A DNA stretch of 64,000 bases from an uncultured Clostridia bacterium (GCA_947629905.1 CANRFM010000002.1:62001-126000); one strand, 5' to 3'. Counted from the first letter of the stretch, positions 8,259 through 16,514 are shown. The notes: generated from the letters alone by a model not told the origin. Made by a program: numbers and translations.

Positions 8259-8287
8259 AAGTATACCCGTCCGGCAGTCAGATATGC
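8259..8287 (-). promoter_or_regulatory. Possible forespore (sigma G/F type) promoter of the germination operon
   Basis: On the minus strand GCATA (8283-8287) and TATACTT (8259-8265) are 17 bases apart, resembling the sigma-G pattern GHATR / CATWHTA. The implied leader is about a dozen bases and just holds the ribosome site. The -10 box could also serve sigma A, but no -35 box fits. Confidence 0.45.
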
Positions 8288-8332
8288 AGGATAGTGCAGG
8301 AATGACGGAACATTCCGGTTATCGCTTACAAG

Positions 8333-8362
8333 AAAAGCAAAGGACAGCGGACTGCCCTTTGC
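8333..8362 (-). terminator. Intrinsic terminator of carB
   Basis: An 11-bp stem with one mismatch (8337-8347 with 8352-8362) is followed on the minus strand by TTTTCTT. It sits directly after the carB stop codon. Confidence 0.8.
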
Positions 8363-8370
8363 TTACAGGA

Positions 8371-11300
8371 TCAGATAATTTCTTCGTGGTGTGCCTGTAA
8401 TGACTTGACACCGAAATGCCGGTTTTCCTTGATCGCCCGGATGCCCTCAGCGGATGCTTTAGCGGCAGCCATGGTGGTGATGTAGGGAATGCGGTGCTTG
8501 ATGGCAGCCTTGCGGATGTAGCTGTCATCGTGCATACTCTCCTTGCCGACAGGGGTGTTGATGATGAGCTGAATTTCCCCGTTGGCAATGAAATCACCGA
8601 TATTCGGTCGCCCCTCGTACATCTTGAATACACGCTCACAGGGAATGCCCTCCGCCTGTAACAGCTTGCAGCACTTGTGGGTCGCCAAGATCCGGAAACC
8701 CAGCGCATGAAATGCCCTTGCGATCTCCGGCAGTTCCGGCTTGTCCCGTTCGCAGACACTCAGCAGGACAGTCCCCTCCTGCGGCAGGCGTACCTGTGTA
8801 GCTTCCTGCGCCTTGTAATACGCTTCCCCGAACGATTCCGAAATACCCAGCACCTCTCCGGTCGAGCGCATTTCCGGACCGAGTACCGGGTCGACCTCCG
8901 GGAACATATTGAACGGGAACACCGCTTCTTTTACGCCGTAGTGCTGTATTTTCCGGTCATGCAGTGCCGGAACGGGGGAGGGCTTTCCGGTCAGGCTTGC
9001 CGTGATGATTTCCGTGGCGATCTGCACCATATTGATGCTGCACACCTTCGATACAAGCGGCACGGTACGGGAAGCTCTCGGATTCGCTTCGAGCACATAC
9101 ACCGTGTCACCCTCAATGGCATACTGCATATTCATCAGCCCGCACACGCCCATTTCCACGGCGATGCGGCGGGTGTAGTCCTTGATGGTCGTGATCTGCT
9201 GTTCCGTGAGGTTCTTCGCCGGCAGGATGCAGGCAGAATCCCCCGAATGCACCCCGGCAAGCTCAATATGTTCCATGACAGCCGGCACAAAGCAGTGCGT
9301 ACCGTCCGAAATCGCATCCGCTTCGCATTCCGTTGCATGGTTGAGGAAGCGGTCGATCAAAATCGGTCTGTCCGGTGTGACACCGACAGCGGCAGCCATG
9401 TAGACTTTCATCATTTCGTCATCGTGCACGATCTCCATACCTCTGCCGCCCAGTACATAGGACGGGCGCACCATGACCGGATAGCCGATCTCGTTGGCGA
9501 TGTGGAGCGCTTCTTCCACGTTGACTGCCATGCCGGATTCCGGCATGGGGATGCCGAGCTTTTCCATCATTGCCCGGAAATGATCTCTGTCCTCCGCAAG
9601 GTCGATTGTCTCCGGGGACGTGCCGAGGATGTTCACGCCGTATTTTTTCAGGTCGTTGGCAAGGTTCAGGGGTGTCTGTCCGCCGAACTGCGCAATGACA
9701 CCGAGGGGCTTTTCCTTGTCGTGAATGGCAAGCACATCTTCAAGTGTCAGCGGCTCAAAATAGAGCTTGTCGGACGTGTCATAATCGGTGGAAACAGTCT
9801 CCGGATTGCAGTTGACAATAATAGACTCAAACCCCAACTTCTTGAGTGCCAAAGCCGCATGGACGCAGCAATAATCGAATTCAATGCCCTGCCCGATGCG
9901 GTTCGGACCGCCGCCGAGGATCATGATCTTCGGCTTGTCCGAACAGGGGCTTGCATCCTCTGTCAGGTGATAGGTCGAGTAGTAGTAGGCAGCATCCTGC
10001 GTGCCGCTGACATGAACACCCTCCCACGCTTCCCGGATGCCATATTGCAGCCGAGTGCTGCGGATCTCCTCTTCCGGAACGGCAAGCAGGCTGCTGAGAT
10101 ACCGGTCGGAGAAGCCGTCTAATTTTGCCTGCCGCAGGACGGCTTCCTCCGGCACGCTGCCTTTCAGGGTGAGCAGGTGTTCTTCCTCTTTCACAAGGTC
10201 GAGCATTTCGTTCAGGAAGTAGTGCTTGATCTTGGTCAGCTCGTAGATTTCCTCCACAGTTGCCCCCTTGCGGAGTGCTTCGTAGATAATGAACTGCCTT
10301 TCGCTGGTGGGTTCGTGGAGCATACAGAGCAGCTCCTCTTTCGTCTTGTCGTGGAAATCTTTGGCAAAACCCAGTCCGCTTCTGCCGGTTTCAAGGGAAC
10401 GGATCGCTTTCTGGAAAGCCTCTTTGTAGGTCTTGCCGATGCTCATGACTTCGCCGACCGCGCGCATCTGCGTGCCGAGCTTGTCCTCTGCGCCCTTGAA
10501 TTTCTCAAACGCCCACCGTGCGAATTTGATGACAACATAATCGCCGTCCGGGACATACTTGTCGAGTGTGCCGTACTTGCCGCAGGGGATCTCCTTGAGG
10601 GTCAGACCGCAGGCAAGCATAGCGGAAACCAGTGCGATCGGGAAGCCGGTCGCCTTAGAAGCAAGCGCCGAGGAACGGGATGTCCGGGGGTTGATCTCGA
10701 TGACCACAATACGCCCGGAAACCGGGTCATGGGCAAACTGACAGTTGCACCCGCCGATGACTTCAATGGCTTCAACAATGCGGTAGGAATATTCCTGCAA
10801 TTTTTTCTGCACGTCTTCTGAAATGGTCAGCATCGGTGCAGAGCAGAACGAATCGCCCGTGTGCACCCCGATGGGGTCGATGTTCTCGATGAAGCAGACG
10901 GTGATGATGTTGTTTTCGGCATCCCGTACCACTTCGAGTTCCAGTTCTTCCCAGCCGCCGATGCTCTCCTCAACGAGCACCTGCCCGACAAGGGAAGCCT
11001 GCAAGCCACGGGCACAGACGACTTTCAGCTCGTCCACGTTGTAGACCATGCCGCCGCCGGCACCGCCCATGGTGTAAGCCGGGCGCAGAACGACGGGGTA
11101 GTGCAGTTCTTCGGCAATCTTGACGGCTTCGTCCACGGAATAGGCGACTTGGCTACGGGGCATTTCGATGCCGAGGCGGGCCATGGTGTTCTTAAATTCA
11201 ATTCTGTCCTCGCCCCGTTCGATCGCATCGACCTGAACGCCAATGACCTGCACATTATACTGTTTGAGCACACCTGCATTGGAAAGCTCCGAGCAGAGGT

Positions 11301-11589
11301 TCAGACCGGACTGCCCGCCGAGATTCGGGAGCAAAGCATCCGGGCGCTCTTTTTCGATGATCTGCGTCAGCCGTTCAAGGTTGAGCGGCTCGATGTAGGT
11401 GATGTCGGCAACGTCCGGATCTGTCATGATGGTAGCAGGGTTGGAATTGACAAGCACGATCTCGTAGCCGAGTTTCCGCAGTGCCTTGCAAGCCTGCGTG
11501 CCGGAATAGTCAAATTCGCAAGCCTGCCCGATGATGATCGGACCTGAACCAATGATAAGTATCTTGTGAATATCCTGTTTTTTTGGCAT
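8371..11589 (-). CDS. carB: Carbamoyl-phosphate synthase large subunit
   Basis: A 1072-residue enzyme that makes carbamoyl phosphate from ammonia (supplied by CarA from glutamine), bicarbonate and two ATP, feeding pyrimidine and arginine synthesis. The first half begins KILIIGSGPIIIGQACEFD; the second synthetase half begins KIMILGGGPNRIGQGIEFD near residue 555. The two ATP-grasp domains show the family signatures (for example YPVVLRPAYTMGGAGGGMV and YPVMVRPSYVLGGRGME). A C-terminal MGS-like allosteric domain covers the last 140 residues or so. ATG 11589 with AGGAG 8 bases upstream is chosen over the longer frame to 11685. The gene stands alone: no carA or pyr gene is next to it in this window. 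Its leader has three hairpins. Confidence 0.97.
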   Translation of the reverse strand: MPKKQDIHKILIIGSGPIIIGQACEFDYSGTQACKALRKLGYEIVLVNSNPATIMTDPDVADITYIEPLNLERLTQIIEKERPDALLPNLGGQSGLNLCSELSNAGVLKQYNVQVIGVQVDAIERGEDRIEFKNTMARLGIEMPRSQVAYSVDEAVKIAEELHYPVVLRPAYTMGGAGGGMVYNVDELKVVCARGLQASLVGQVLVEESIGGWEELELEVVRDAENNIITVCFIENIDPIGVHTGDSFCSAPMLTISEDVQKKLQEYSYRIVEAIEVIGGCNCQFAHDPVSGRIVVIEINPRTSRSSALASKATGFPIALVSAMLACGLTLKEIPCGKYGTLDKYVPDGDYVVIKFARWAFEKFKGAEDKLGTQMRAVGEVMSIGKTYKEAFQKAIRSLETGRSGLGFAKDFHDKTKEELLCMLHEPTSERQFIIYEALRKGATVEEIYELTKIKHYFLNEMLDLVKEEEHLLTLKGSVPEEAVLRQAKLDGFSDRYLSSLLAVPEEEIRSTRLQYGIREAWEGVHVSGTQDAAYYYSTYHLTEDASPCSDKPKIMILGGGPNRIGQGIEFDYCCVHAALALKKLGFESIIVNCNPETVSTDYDTSDKLYFEPLTLEDVLAIHDKEKPLGVIAQFGGQTPLNLANDLKKYGVNILGTSPETIDLAEDRDHFRAMMEKLGIPMPESGMAVNVEEALHIANEIGYPVMVRPSYVLGGRGMEIVHDDEMMKVYMAAAVGVTPDRPILIDRFLNHATECEADAISDGTHCFVPAVMEHIELAGVHSGDSACILPAKNLTEQQITTIKDYTRRIAVEMGVCGLMNMQYAIEGDTVYVLEANPRASRTVPLVSKVCSINMVQIATEIITASLTGKPSPVPALHDRKIQHYGVKEAVFPFNMFPEVDPVLGPEMRSTGEVLGISESFGEAYYKAQEATQVRLPQEGTVLLSVCERDKPELPEIARAFHALGFRILATHKCCKLLQAEGIPCERVFKMYEGRPNIGDFIANGEIQLIINTPVGKESMHDDSYIRKAAIKHRIPYITTMAAAKASAEGIRAIKENRHFGVKSLQAHHEEII

Positions 11590-11699
11590 AAACGACTCCT
11601 GACCCGTGCATGATGCACGTAAAAAAATTACGGCGGCGGTTTGCCCCGGCAGGGGCAGCCTGTTCGCCGGATAGTGCCCATACAAACTATCCTGTTCTT

Positions 11700-11728
11700 A
11701 TTATACCATACGGTGACCGGAATTGCAA
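11700..11728 (-). promoter_or_regulatory. carB promoter and hairpin-rich leader
   Basis: On the minus strand TTGCAA (11723-11728) and TATAAT (11700-11705) are 17 bases apart. The leader of about 100 bases down to 11590 can form GGATAGT/ACTATCC, GCCCC/GGGGC and CGTGCA-TCA-TGCACG hairpins. The last hairpin ends just before the AGGAG ribosome site. No known pyrimidine or arginine control element was recognised. Confidence 0.7.
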
Positions 11729-11795
11729 GGATTTTTTTGCAGGGCGTACAAAAAACTGTTCTTGTGCGGTTCCATATCCCTTTTTCAAAAAATGC

Positions 11796-11824
11796 TTGAC
11801 ACACCCCAAAAAATATGATATAAT
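11796..11824 (+). promoter_or_regulatory. Strong promoter of the structured RNA
   Basis: Consensus TTGACA (11796-11801) and TATAAT (11819-11824) with a 17-base spacer. It is divergent from the carB promoter. Confidence 0.9.
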
Positions 11825-11830
11825 AGGCGC

Positions 11831-12114
11831 AGAAGCGGATAGAGTTGGGTGGATGCCCTTCGTTGCCTGTGATTTTTTCACAGACTCCGTTATGCAGGTG
11901 TTCTTTGCAAGCAAAGAATAACTGGGGATTCTGACGAGGCTTCGGCTGGTGCAGCATCTCTATACTGCCGTGAAGGTCTGCCATACGTTCGGCTTGGTGG
12001 CAGGGTGGAGCAGAGGGGTGGTTGGATGGCAACCAATAGCCGAATAGGTAATACTTGTATTGCTGAAAGAAAACATCACCTAAAAGCCTTGGTTCTTCGG
12101 AAACAAGGCTTTTT
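11831..12114 (+). ncRNA. Structured non-coding RNA of about 280 nt, family not identified
   Basis: A transcription unit with a consensus promoter and a strong terminator but no ribosome site or plausible reading frame. UUGGGUG (11845-11851) plus AUG (11853-11855) can pair with CAU-CACCUAA (12074-12083), closing the whole molecule. Inside are several clear hairpins: CUGUGA/UCACAG, UUCUUUG/CAAAGAA (11901-11918), CUGCCA/UGGCAG and GGUUG/CAACC. It lacks the signature motifs of SRP RNA, RNase P RNA, tmRNA, T-boxes and the common riboswitches. Since no gene follows before its terminator, a free-standing RNA is more likely than a riboswitch. A divergent 6S-type or clade-specific RNA is possible. Confidence 0.6.
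12084..12114 (+). terminator. Terminator of the structured RNA
   Basis: Perfect 8-bp stem AAGCCTTG/CAAGGCTT (12084-12091, 12104-12111) with a 12-base loop containing UUCGG, followed by a T run. Confidence 0.9.
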
Positions 12115-12157
12115 GTCCGCCGCTTTGCGCAAATCTAAATGCACTATCAGTCATGCA

Positions 12158-12217
12158 AGCCGACCTTTGCGCCACAGGCGCATTGGGAGGCACCACGGGT
12201 GCAGCGTCACGCTGCTT
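12158..12217 (+). repeat. Dispersed structured repeat, copy B
   Basis: Matches the minus strand of 4787-4850. The outer stem retains a base-pair swap (T-A in copy A, C-G here), which supports conservation as a folded element. Its last bases run directly into the TTGACA box of the tRNA promoter. Confidence 0.75.
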
Positions 12218-12244
12218 GACAAGCACAGAGATTTGTGGTATAAT
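12216..12244 (+). promoter_or_regulatory. tRNA-Leu promoter
   Basis: Consensus TTGACA (12216-12221) and TATAAT (12239-12244), 17-base spacer, 8 bases before the tRNA. Confidence 0.9.
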
Positions 12245-12252
12245 ACTAACAG

Positions 12253-12334
12253 GCGGGTGTGGTGAAACTGGCAGACACGATAGATTTAGGTTCTATTTCC
12301 GCAAGGAATGCAGGTTCAAGTCCTGTCACCCGCA
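12253..12334 (+). tRNA. tRNA-Leu (anticodon UAG)
   Basis: An 82-nt class II tRNA. The acceptor stem GCGGGTG/CACCCGC closes with discriminator A at 12334. The anticodon stem ATAGA/TCTAT holds loop TTTAGGT with anticodon TAG. A long variable arm and the GGTTCAAGTCC T-arm are present. The 3' CCA is not encoded. It reads CUA and other CUN leucine codons. A terminator follows immediately, so it is a single-tRNA unit. Confidence 0.95.
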
Positions 12335-12346
12335 TCCAGAACAAAG

Positions 12347-12373
12347 AGCTGGCATTTTGTGTCAGCTTTTTTT
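12347..12373 (+). terminator. tRNA-Leu terminator
   Basis: AGCTG(G)CA pairs with TG(T)CAGCT around a short loop, followed by seven T. Confidence 0.8.
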
Positions 12374-12429
12374 CATGCCGGAACAAGGCAAGTGTTTTTG
12401 TAGGTTTTCATGATTTTAGATAAAATCTA

Positions 12430-12458
12430 TTGACAAACCGAGGAAAATGTGGTATACT
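12430..12458 (+). promoter_or_regulatory. Promoter of the solute-binding protein/GGDEF pair
   Basis: TTGACA (12430-12435) and TATACT (12453-12458), 17-base spacer. Confidence 0.85.
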
Positions 12459-12504
12459 ATTATCAGATATAGGTAGATCATTGGCAATACTGGAGGTATT
12501 GTTT

Positions 12505-13863
12505 ATGAGAACGAAACGCAACGTAGGCAGCGCATTGCTCGCTGCATTGATGGTGTTTTCCCTGACTGGGTGTCAGAAAGAAGAAAATGCATCCACTGCC
12601 TATGCCGATCTGGAATTAGGCAAAAGCTTTACCGACCTGAAAGCGAAGATCTCTGTCGTGACCTACCGCACCGACCTCATCGATGACAACCCCAATATCC
12701 GGGATTTTCATGACTATACGGCGGAATTTAATGCCATGTATCCGGGTATTGAAGTCATGTATGAGGGCATTACCGATTATGATGTTGACATGAGCACCCG
12801 CCTGAACAGCGGGGACTGGGACGTGTGCTCCATTCCCGGCACTACGCCGAGAGCAGAATTTTCCAATTACTTTGACCCGCTGTTTGAACTCGAAGCCTAT
12901 CAGGACAAATATGAATTTGTCGATGCGCAGGTCTATGAGGGCACGGTGTACGGGATTCCTGTTGCCGGCAATGCGCAGGGTATCGTTTATAACAAGAAAG
13001 TCTTTGCGGATGCCGGGATCACGGAGATCCCGAAAACCCCGGATGATTTCCTTGCCGCACTGGAACAGATCAAGGAAAATACAGATGCCATTCCGCTGTA
13101 TACCAATTATGCGGCACGGTGGACAATGGGGGCATGGGATTTCTACTGCTTCGGGGCTGCTACCGGAAATCCGGACTACCACAAGGATGTCATTCCCTTT
13201 GAACAGGATCCTTTCTCCCAGAGAGAAGACCATACCGGACCTTATGAAGTCTACAATGTCCTGTATCAGACCGTCAAACGTGGGCTGATCGAGGACGACC
13301 CCTACAATACCAACTGGGAAATGTGCAAGGCAAGGCTCAACAACGGCGAGATTGGCTGTATGGTACTTGGCAGCTGGGCTGTTCCGCAGATGCAGGAAGC
13401 CGGTGACCATCCGGACGACATCGGCTATATGCCTTTCCCGCTGACGGTGAACGGTACGCAGTACGCCTGCGCCGGCGGCGATTATGCCTATGCCATCAAT
13501 ACAAAGTCTACCGACGAAGAAAAACTTGCCGCCCGGCTGTACATCAAGTTCATGATCGAGCAGTCGAATTTTGCCTTCGATCAGGGCGGTATCCCGATCG
13601 TCAAGGGGCAGGAATACCCGAATGTGTTCGCAGACTTTCAGGACACGGTGCTGATCAAGGATACAACGATCTCCGAGGGCGAAACAGACTGGTACAACCT
13701 TGTCAATACAGCATCCGGTCTGAATCTTGAATCGGATTCCGACCACGTCATGCGTATCGTGGATGCTGCCTACACCGGCAGCGAAAGTTTTGAGGACATC
13801 ATCGACGACTGGAACGCCGCATGGACAAAGGGACAGCAGGACGTCTCCGCACCTGTCAAATAA
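12505..13863 (+). CDS. Extracellular solute-binding lipoprotein (ABC family 1 type)
   Basis: A 452-residue exported lipoprotein: basic N-terminus, hydrophobic core and lipobox SLTGC near residue 22, so it is anchored outside the membrane. The body looks like a two-lobe periplasmic binding protein of the sugar-binding group: YGIPVAGNAQGIVYNKKVF (about residues 150-168), where these proteins have Y-x-x-x-x-x-Y-N, and aromatic-rich WTMGAWDFYCFG. ATG 12505 has TGGAGGT 7 bases upstream; earlier in-frame codons lie inside the promoter. No permease or ATPase is adjacent. Instead, a membrane diguanylate cyclase follows 42 bases later, so it may act as a ligand sensor for that protein. The ligand is unknown. 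Confidence 0.85.
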   Translation: MRTKRNVGSALLAALMVFSLTGCQKEENASTAYADLELGKSFTDLKAKISVVTYRTDLIDDNPNIRDFHDYTAEFNAMYPGIEVMYEGITDYDVDMSTRLNSGDWDVCSIPGTTPRAEFSNYFDPLFELEAYQDKYEFVDAQVYEGTVYGIPVAGNAQGIVYNKKVFADAGITEIPKTPDDFLAALEQIKENTDAIPLYTNYAARWTMGAWDFYCFGAATGNPDYHKDVIPFEQDPFSQREDHTGPYEVYNVLYQTVKRGLIEDDPYNTNWEMCKARLNNGEIGCMVLGSWAVPQMQEAGDHPDDIGYMPFPLTVNGTQYACAGGDYAYAINTKSTDEEKLAARLYIKFMIEQSNFAFDQGGIPIVKGQEYPNVFADFQDTVLIKDTTISEGETDWYNLVNTASGLNLESDSDHVMRIVDAAYTGSESFEDIIDDWNAAWTKGQQDVSAPVK

Positions 13864-13905
13864 AGGGGTCTCCATAGCCGGAGATCTGATCAGAGGGGAG
13901 CGCAC

Positions 13906-15309
13906 ATGAAAACCAAAGCATCCAGAAAGGGCAGCAGTATTTTTCAGAGTGGCGGTGTGCTTTCTACGCTGATACTGGTGATCTGCATTACGGTGATCTC
14001 CGTTCTGCTGTCACTGCGCATTCAGCAGCTGACCAGAGAACAGTGCTTTTCCTTGCTTTCTTCCTCGACACGGGAAGTCTGCACAAACGTGGAAAATAAC
14101 TTTCGCAGCGACCGCACTTCCCTGCGGATGCTGTCCCGTGTCGTTGCACTGGAAGATTCACTCGATTCCGATACTGTCAACCATATGCTGACGACCTACG
14201 ATGTCAGCAGCATCATCACCAATATTGCCATCCTGACACCGGACGGAAAAATCATCCCGGTGCGGGGCAGTGCGCTTTCTGCGGAAGGCATCATGGACTA
14301 TGCCGCACTCAGCCGCATGGGGGAACACATGAGCGGTCTGCATCCCTCGCTTGCCAATGCCAATACCAAAGTGCTCCGGAGCTTTGTGCCGATCAAAAAA
14401 GCCGGCAAAGTCGCCGGTATGCTGTTCATCGAAATGAACCCCTCTGCGATCGCATCGGCGTGGTCGCCGGATATTTATGACGATTCGGCTTCGTTCTGTA
14501 TCGTGGACAGAAGCAGCGGTGAATTTCTCGTCAATAGCTGGGACACGTCCGTACAGAATGTTTCAGACCTGAATGACACCGCACTGGCGGAAGCACTCTG
14601 CGGCGGGGAGACGGGCTTTTCCCATATGCAGGATGCGGACGGGGAGACGATCTACCTCTCCTATATGCCGATGGAAATGGAGGACTGGCAGATCATCATC
14701 ACTGCCAAGGAGAGCGATGTCTTTTCTTTCGTCAACCAGATGCGGCAATCTTTGCGGCTGTTTCTGATGACAGGCGGACTGGTGCTGGTAATGTACCTGA
14801 TATGGCTGATGTACAACAACCACCGTTCTATTCGGGCGACGGAGGAACAGGCAAATATTGACGTGCTGACCGGACTGCAGAACCGCAATCTCTATGAAGC
14901 ATATTGTAAAAAGCTCGAAAAGCGCTTTGACACCGCTTGCATTTACCTCGATGCCAACGGGCTGCATGAACTGAACAACACGAGAGGACACCTTGCCGGC
15001 GACCAGATGCTGCGCTTTATTGCGGATGCACTGAAAGTCGCTTTCGGGGAAGATGCCGTCTACCGCATTGGCGGTGATGAATTTGTGGTGCTGCAGAAAG
15101 GCAAAAACGCTGACAGTCTTACCCGGACCATGCAGGCAGTGCATACGGAACTGGAACGGAATGACTATCATGTGTCTGCTGGTATCTGCGTGCGGGAGAA
15201 AGACATGACCGTTTCCGACATGATCAAAACCGCCGAAAAGCGTATGTATGAGGCAAAACAGCGCTACTACGAAAGCATCGGACAGCCCGTCCGGAACAGG
15301 AACGAATGA
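13906..15309 (+). CDS. Membrane diguanylate cyclase with extracellular sensor domain
   Basis: A 467-residue protein with membrane segments at about residues 17-37 and 283-303. Between them is an extracellular domain of about 245 residues resembling a double-Cache sensor. The cytoplasmic GGDEF domain (about 318-460) makes cyclic di-GMP from two GTP. It has DVLTGLQNR, the metal/substrate segment DANGLHELNNTRGH and an intact active site RIGGDEFVV (GGDEF at 389-393). The inhibitory RxxD site usually found five residues upstream reads FGED, so product inhibition at that site is probably lost. RBS GAGGGGAG precedes ATG 13906. It is co-transcribed with the solute-binding lipoprotein, and a terminator closes the unit. 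Confidence 0.9.
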   Translation: MKTKASRKGSSIFQSGGVLSTLILVICITVISVLLSLRIQQLTREQCFSLLSSSTREVCTNVENNFRSDRTSLRMLSRVVALEDSLDSDTVNHMLTTYDVSSIITNIAILTPDGKIIPVRGSALSAEGIMDYAALSRMGEHMSGLHPSLANANTKVLRSFVPIKKAGKVAGMLFIEMNPSAIASAWSPDIYDDSASFCIVDRSSGEFLVNSWDTSVQNVSDLNDTALAEALCGGETGFSHMQDADGETIYLSYMPMEMEDWQIIITAKESDVFSFVNQMRQSLRLFLMTGGLVLVMYLIWLMYNNHRSIRATEEQANIDVLTGLQNRNLYEAYCKKLEKRFDTACIYLDANGLHELNNTRGHLAGDQMLRFIADALKVAFGEDAVYRIGGDEFVVLQKGKNADSLTRTMQAVHTELERNDYHVSAGICVREKDMTVSDMIKTAEKRMYEAKQRYYESIGQPVRNRNE

Positions 15310-15344
15310 ATGCTCCTCCGTTGCCGGAGGAGCATTGCTTTTTT
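15309..15344 (+). terminator. Terminator after the diguanylate cyclase gene
   Basis: Perfect 12-bp stem AATGCTCCTCCG/CGGAGGAGCATT with a TTGC loop, followed by GCTTTTTT. It lies between convergent genes. Confidence 0.92.
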
Positions 15345-16294
15345 CAGACTTTCTCTTCTATTTTGCCGTCAAATATAGTCTCTATGTACTTCGCAGAGCC
15401 TTCCGGGGTGTAGACCCATTTGTCAATGTGGTCGCCCTGATAGAAATAGCGCAGTGCTGCCGGTCTGCTCTGTCCCTCACAAATATCCACAAGGATCAGC
15501 TTGACCTTGAGCTTTTCGGGGAGCAGTGCCTTGATATAGACACTCGTGCGCTGTCCGACCTCGACCGGCTGGCGCAGTTCCGCAAGCCCGGCAAGATTGG
15601 GTGTCAGCTCAATGAATACGCCGTACTTCTCCACCGAACGGACAATGCCGCAGGTCGTTTCCCCGATGTGGAACAGCGCTGCATTCTCCTCCCAAGTACC
15701 GAGCAGCTCCTTGTGGGACAGGCAGATGCGCTTGCCCAGTGTGCCCTTGATGATGACCCGGATGCTCTGCCCGACCGTGAAACGGTCTGCCGGGTGCGAG
15801 ATCCTCGACACGGAAATGGCATCGATCGGCACCATGGATGCAATGCCGCAGCCGATGTCCACAAATGCCCCGAACGGCTCAAGGTGTGTCACCCGTGCAT
15901 CAATGATGTCCCCCGGCTGCAAAGCGGAAAGGAATTTCGCCTGACACTCTTCCTGCACGGCACGGCGTGACAGGATGGCAAGTTCCTCGCCGTCCTCCCC
16001 CGCTGCAATGCGCAGTACCCGGAAGCAGACAGGCTTGCCGACCCTTGCGATCAGGGCAATATCCCGCAGTTCGCCCTCCGCAATGCCGACAGCGCCCTCC
16101 TCACGGGGGATCATGCCTTTCATGCAGGGCAGATCGACCCACAGGTTGTGATCCGCATCGCAGGTGGTCACCATTGCTTCCAGAATGGTGCCGGACAGAT
16201 ATGCCTGCATCAGCCCATTTGGTGTGGCAATGGCTGACTGGTTTTCCGGGGTGGCAAGCAGTGTGCCCTCCGGGCAGAATTTCGCTGCATACAT
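15344..16294 (-). CDS. S1-domain RNA-binding protein (ribosomal protein S1-like)
   Basis: A 316-residue protein with three S1/OB-fold segments at about residues 35-111, 127-194 and 209-270. The second is the clearest (GDIIDARVTHLEPFGAFVDIG ... ICLSHKELLG); the third has GIVRSVEKYGVFIEL. The C-terminal 40 residues (YFYQGDHIDKWVYTPEGS) are not S1-like. Proteins of this type bind single-stranded RNA and in Firmicutes often replace full-length ribosomal S1. ATG 16294 has GGAGGT 9 bases upstream. The leader is about 145 bases long, with its own promoter. A role in translation is inferred from the family. Confidence 0.82.
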   Translation of the reverse strand: MYAAKFCPEGTLLATPENQSAIATPNGLMQAYLSGTILEAMVTTCDADHNLWVDLPCMKGMIPREEGAVGIAEGELRDIALIARVGKPVCFRVLRIAAGEDGEELAILSRRAVQEECQAKFLSALQPGDIIDARVTHLEPFGAFVDIGCGIASMVPIDAISVSRISHPADRFTVGQSIRVIIKGTLGKRICLSHKELLGTWEENAALFHIGETTCGIVRSVEKYGVFIELTPNLAGLAELRQPVEVGQRTSVYIKALLPEKLKVKLILVDICEGQSRPAALRYFYQGDHIDKWVYTPEGSAKYIETIFDGKIEEKV

Positions 16295-16447
16295 AACTTT
16301 CGACCTCCGATTTCTTAGTTTCGGGCTGCCTTCTGCGGCATGACCCTTCAGGAAATGTCTTACTGCATCCTATGCCGGGCATTGCAAAAATAGACCGGCG
16401 GCGCAGATCGTTTTTACACATCCAGACAAATATTTTTCCCACTTACT

Positions 16448-16476
16448 ATGCTACCACAAATCCGGGCATTTGTCAA
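16448..16476 (-). promoter_or_regulatory. Promoter of the S1-domain gene
   Basis: On the minus strand TTGACA (16471-16476) and TAGCAT (16448-16453) are 17 bases apart. Confidence 0.6.
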
Positions 16477-16514
16477 GTACACAATGTGTCACATTTCCGT
16501 GAAAAACGGGGCAG

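Noticed and set aside
8677-10122. Long plus-strand open frame (481 codons) opposite carB
   Set aside because: It is fully antisense to the conserved carB sequence, has no ribosome site and its translation has random composition.
11831-12114. SRP RNA, RNase P RNA, tmRNA, glmS ribozyme or SAM/TPP/lysine riboswitch
   Set aside because: None of the diagnostic conserved strings of these families is present, and no gene follows before the terminator. A short GACGAGG match to glmS is not enough.
12616-13905. Minus-strand frame opposite the solute-binding protein gene
   Set aside because: Antisense to a gene with a clear signal peptide, promoter and ribosome site.
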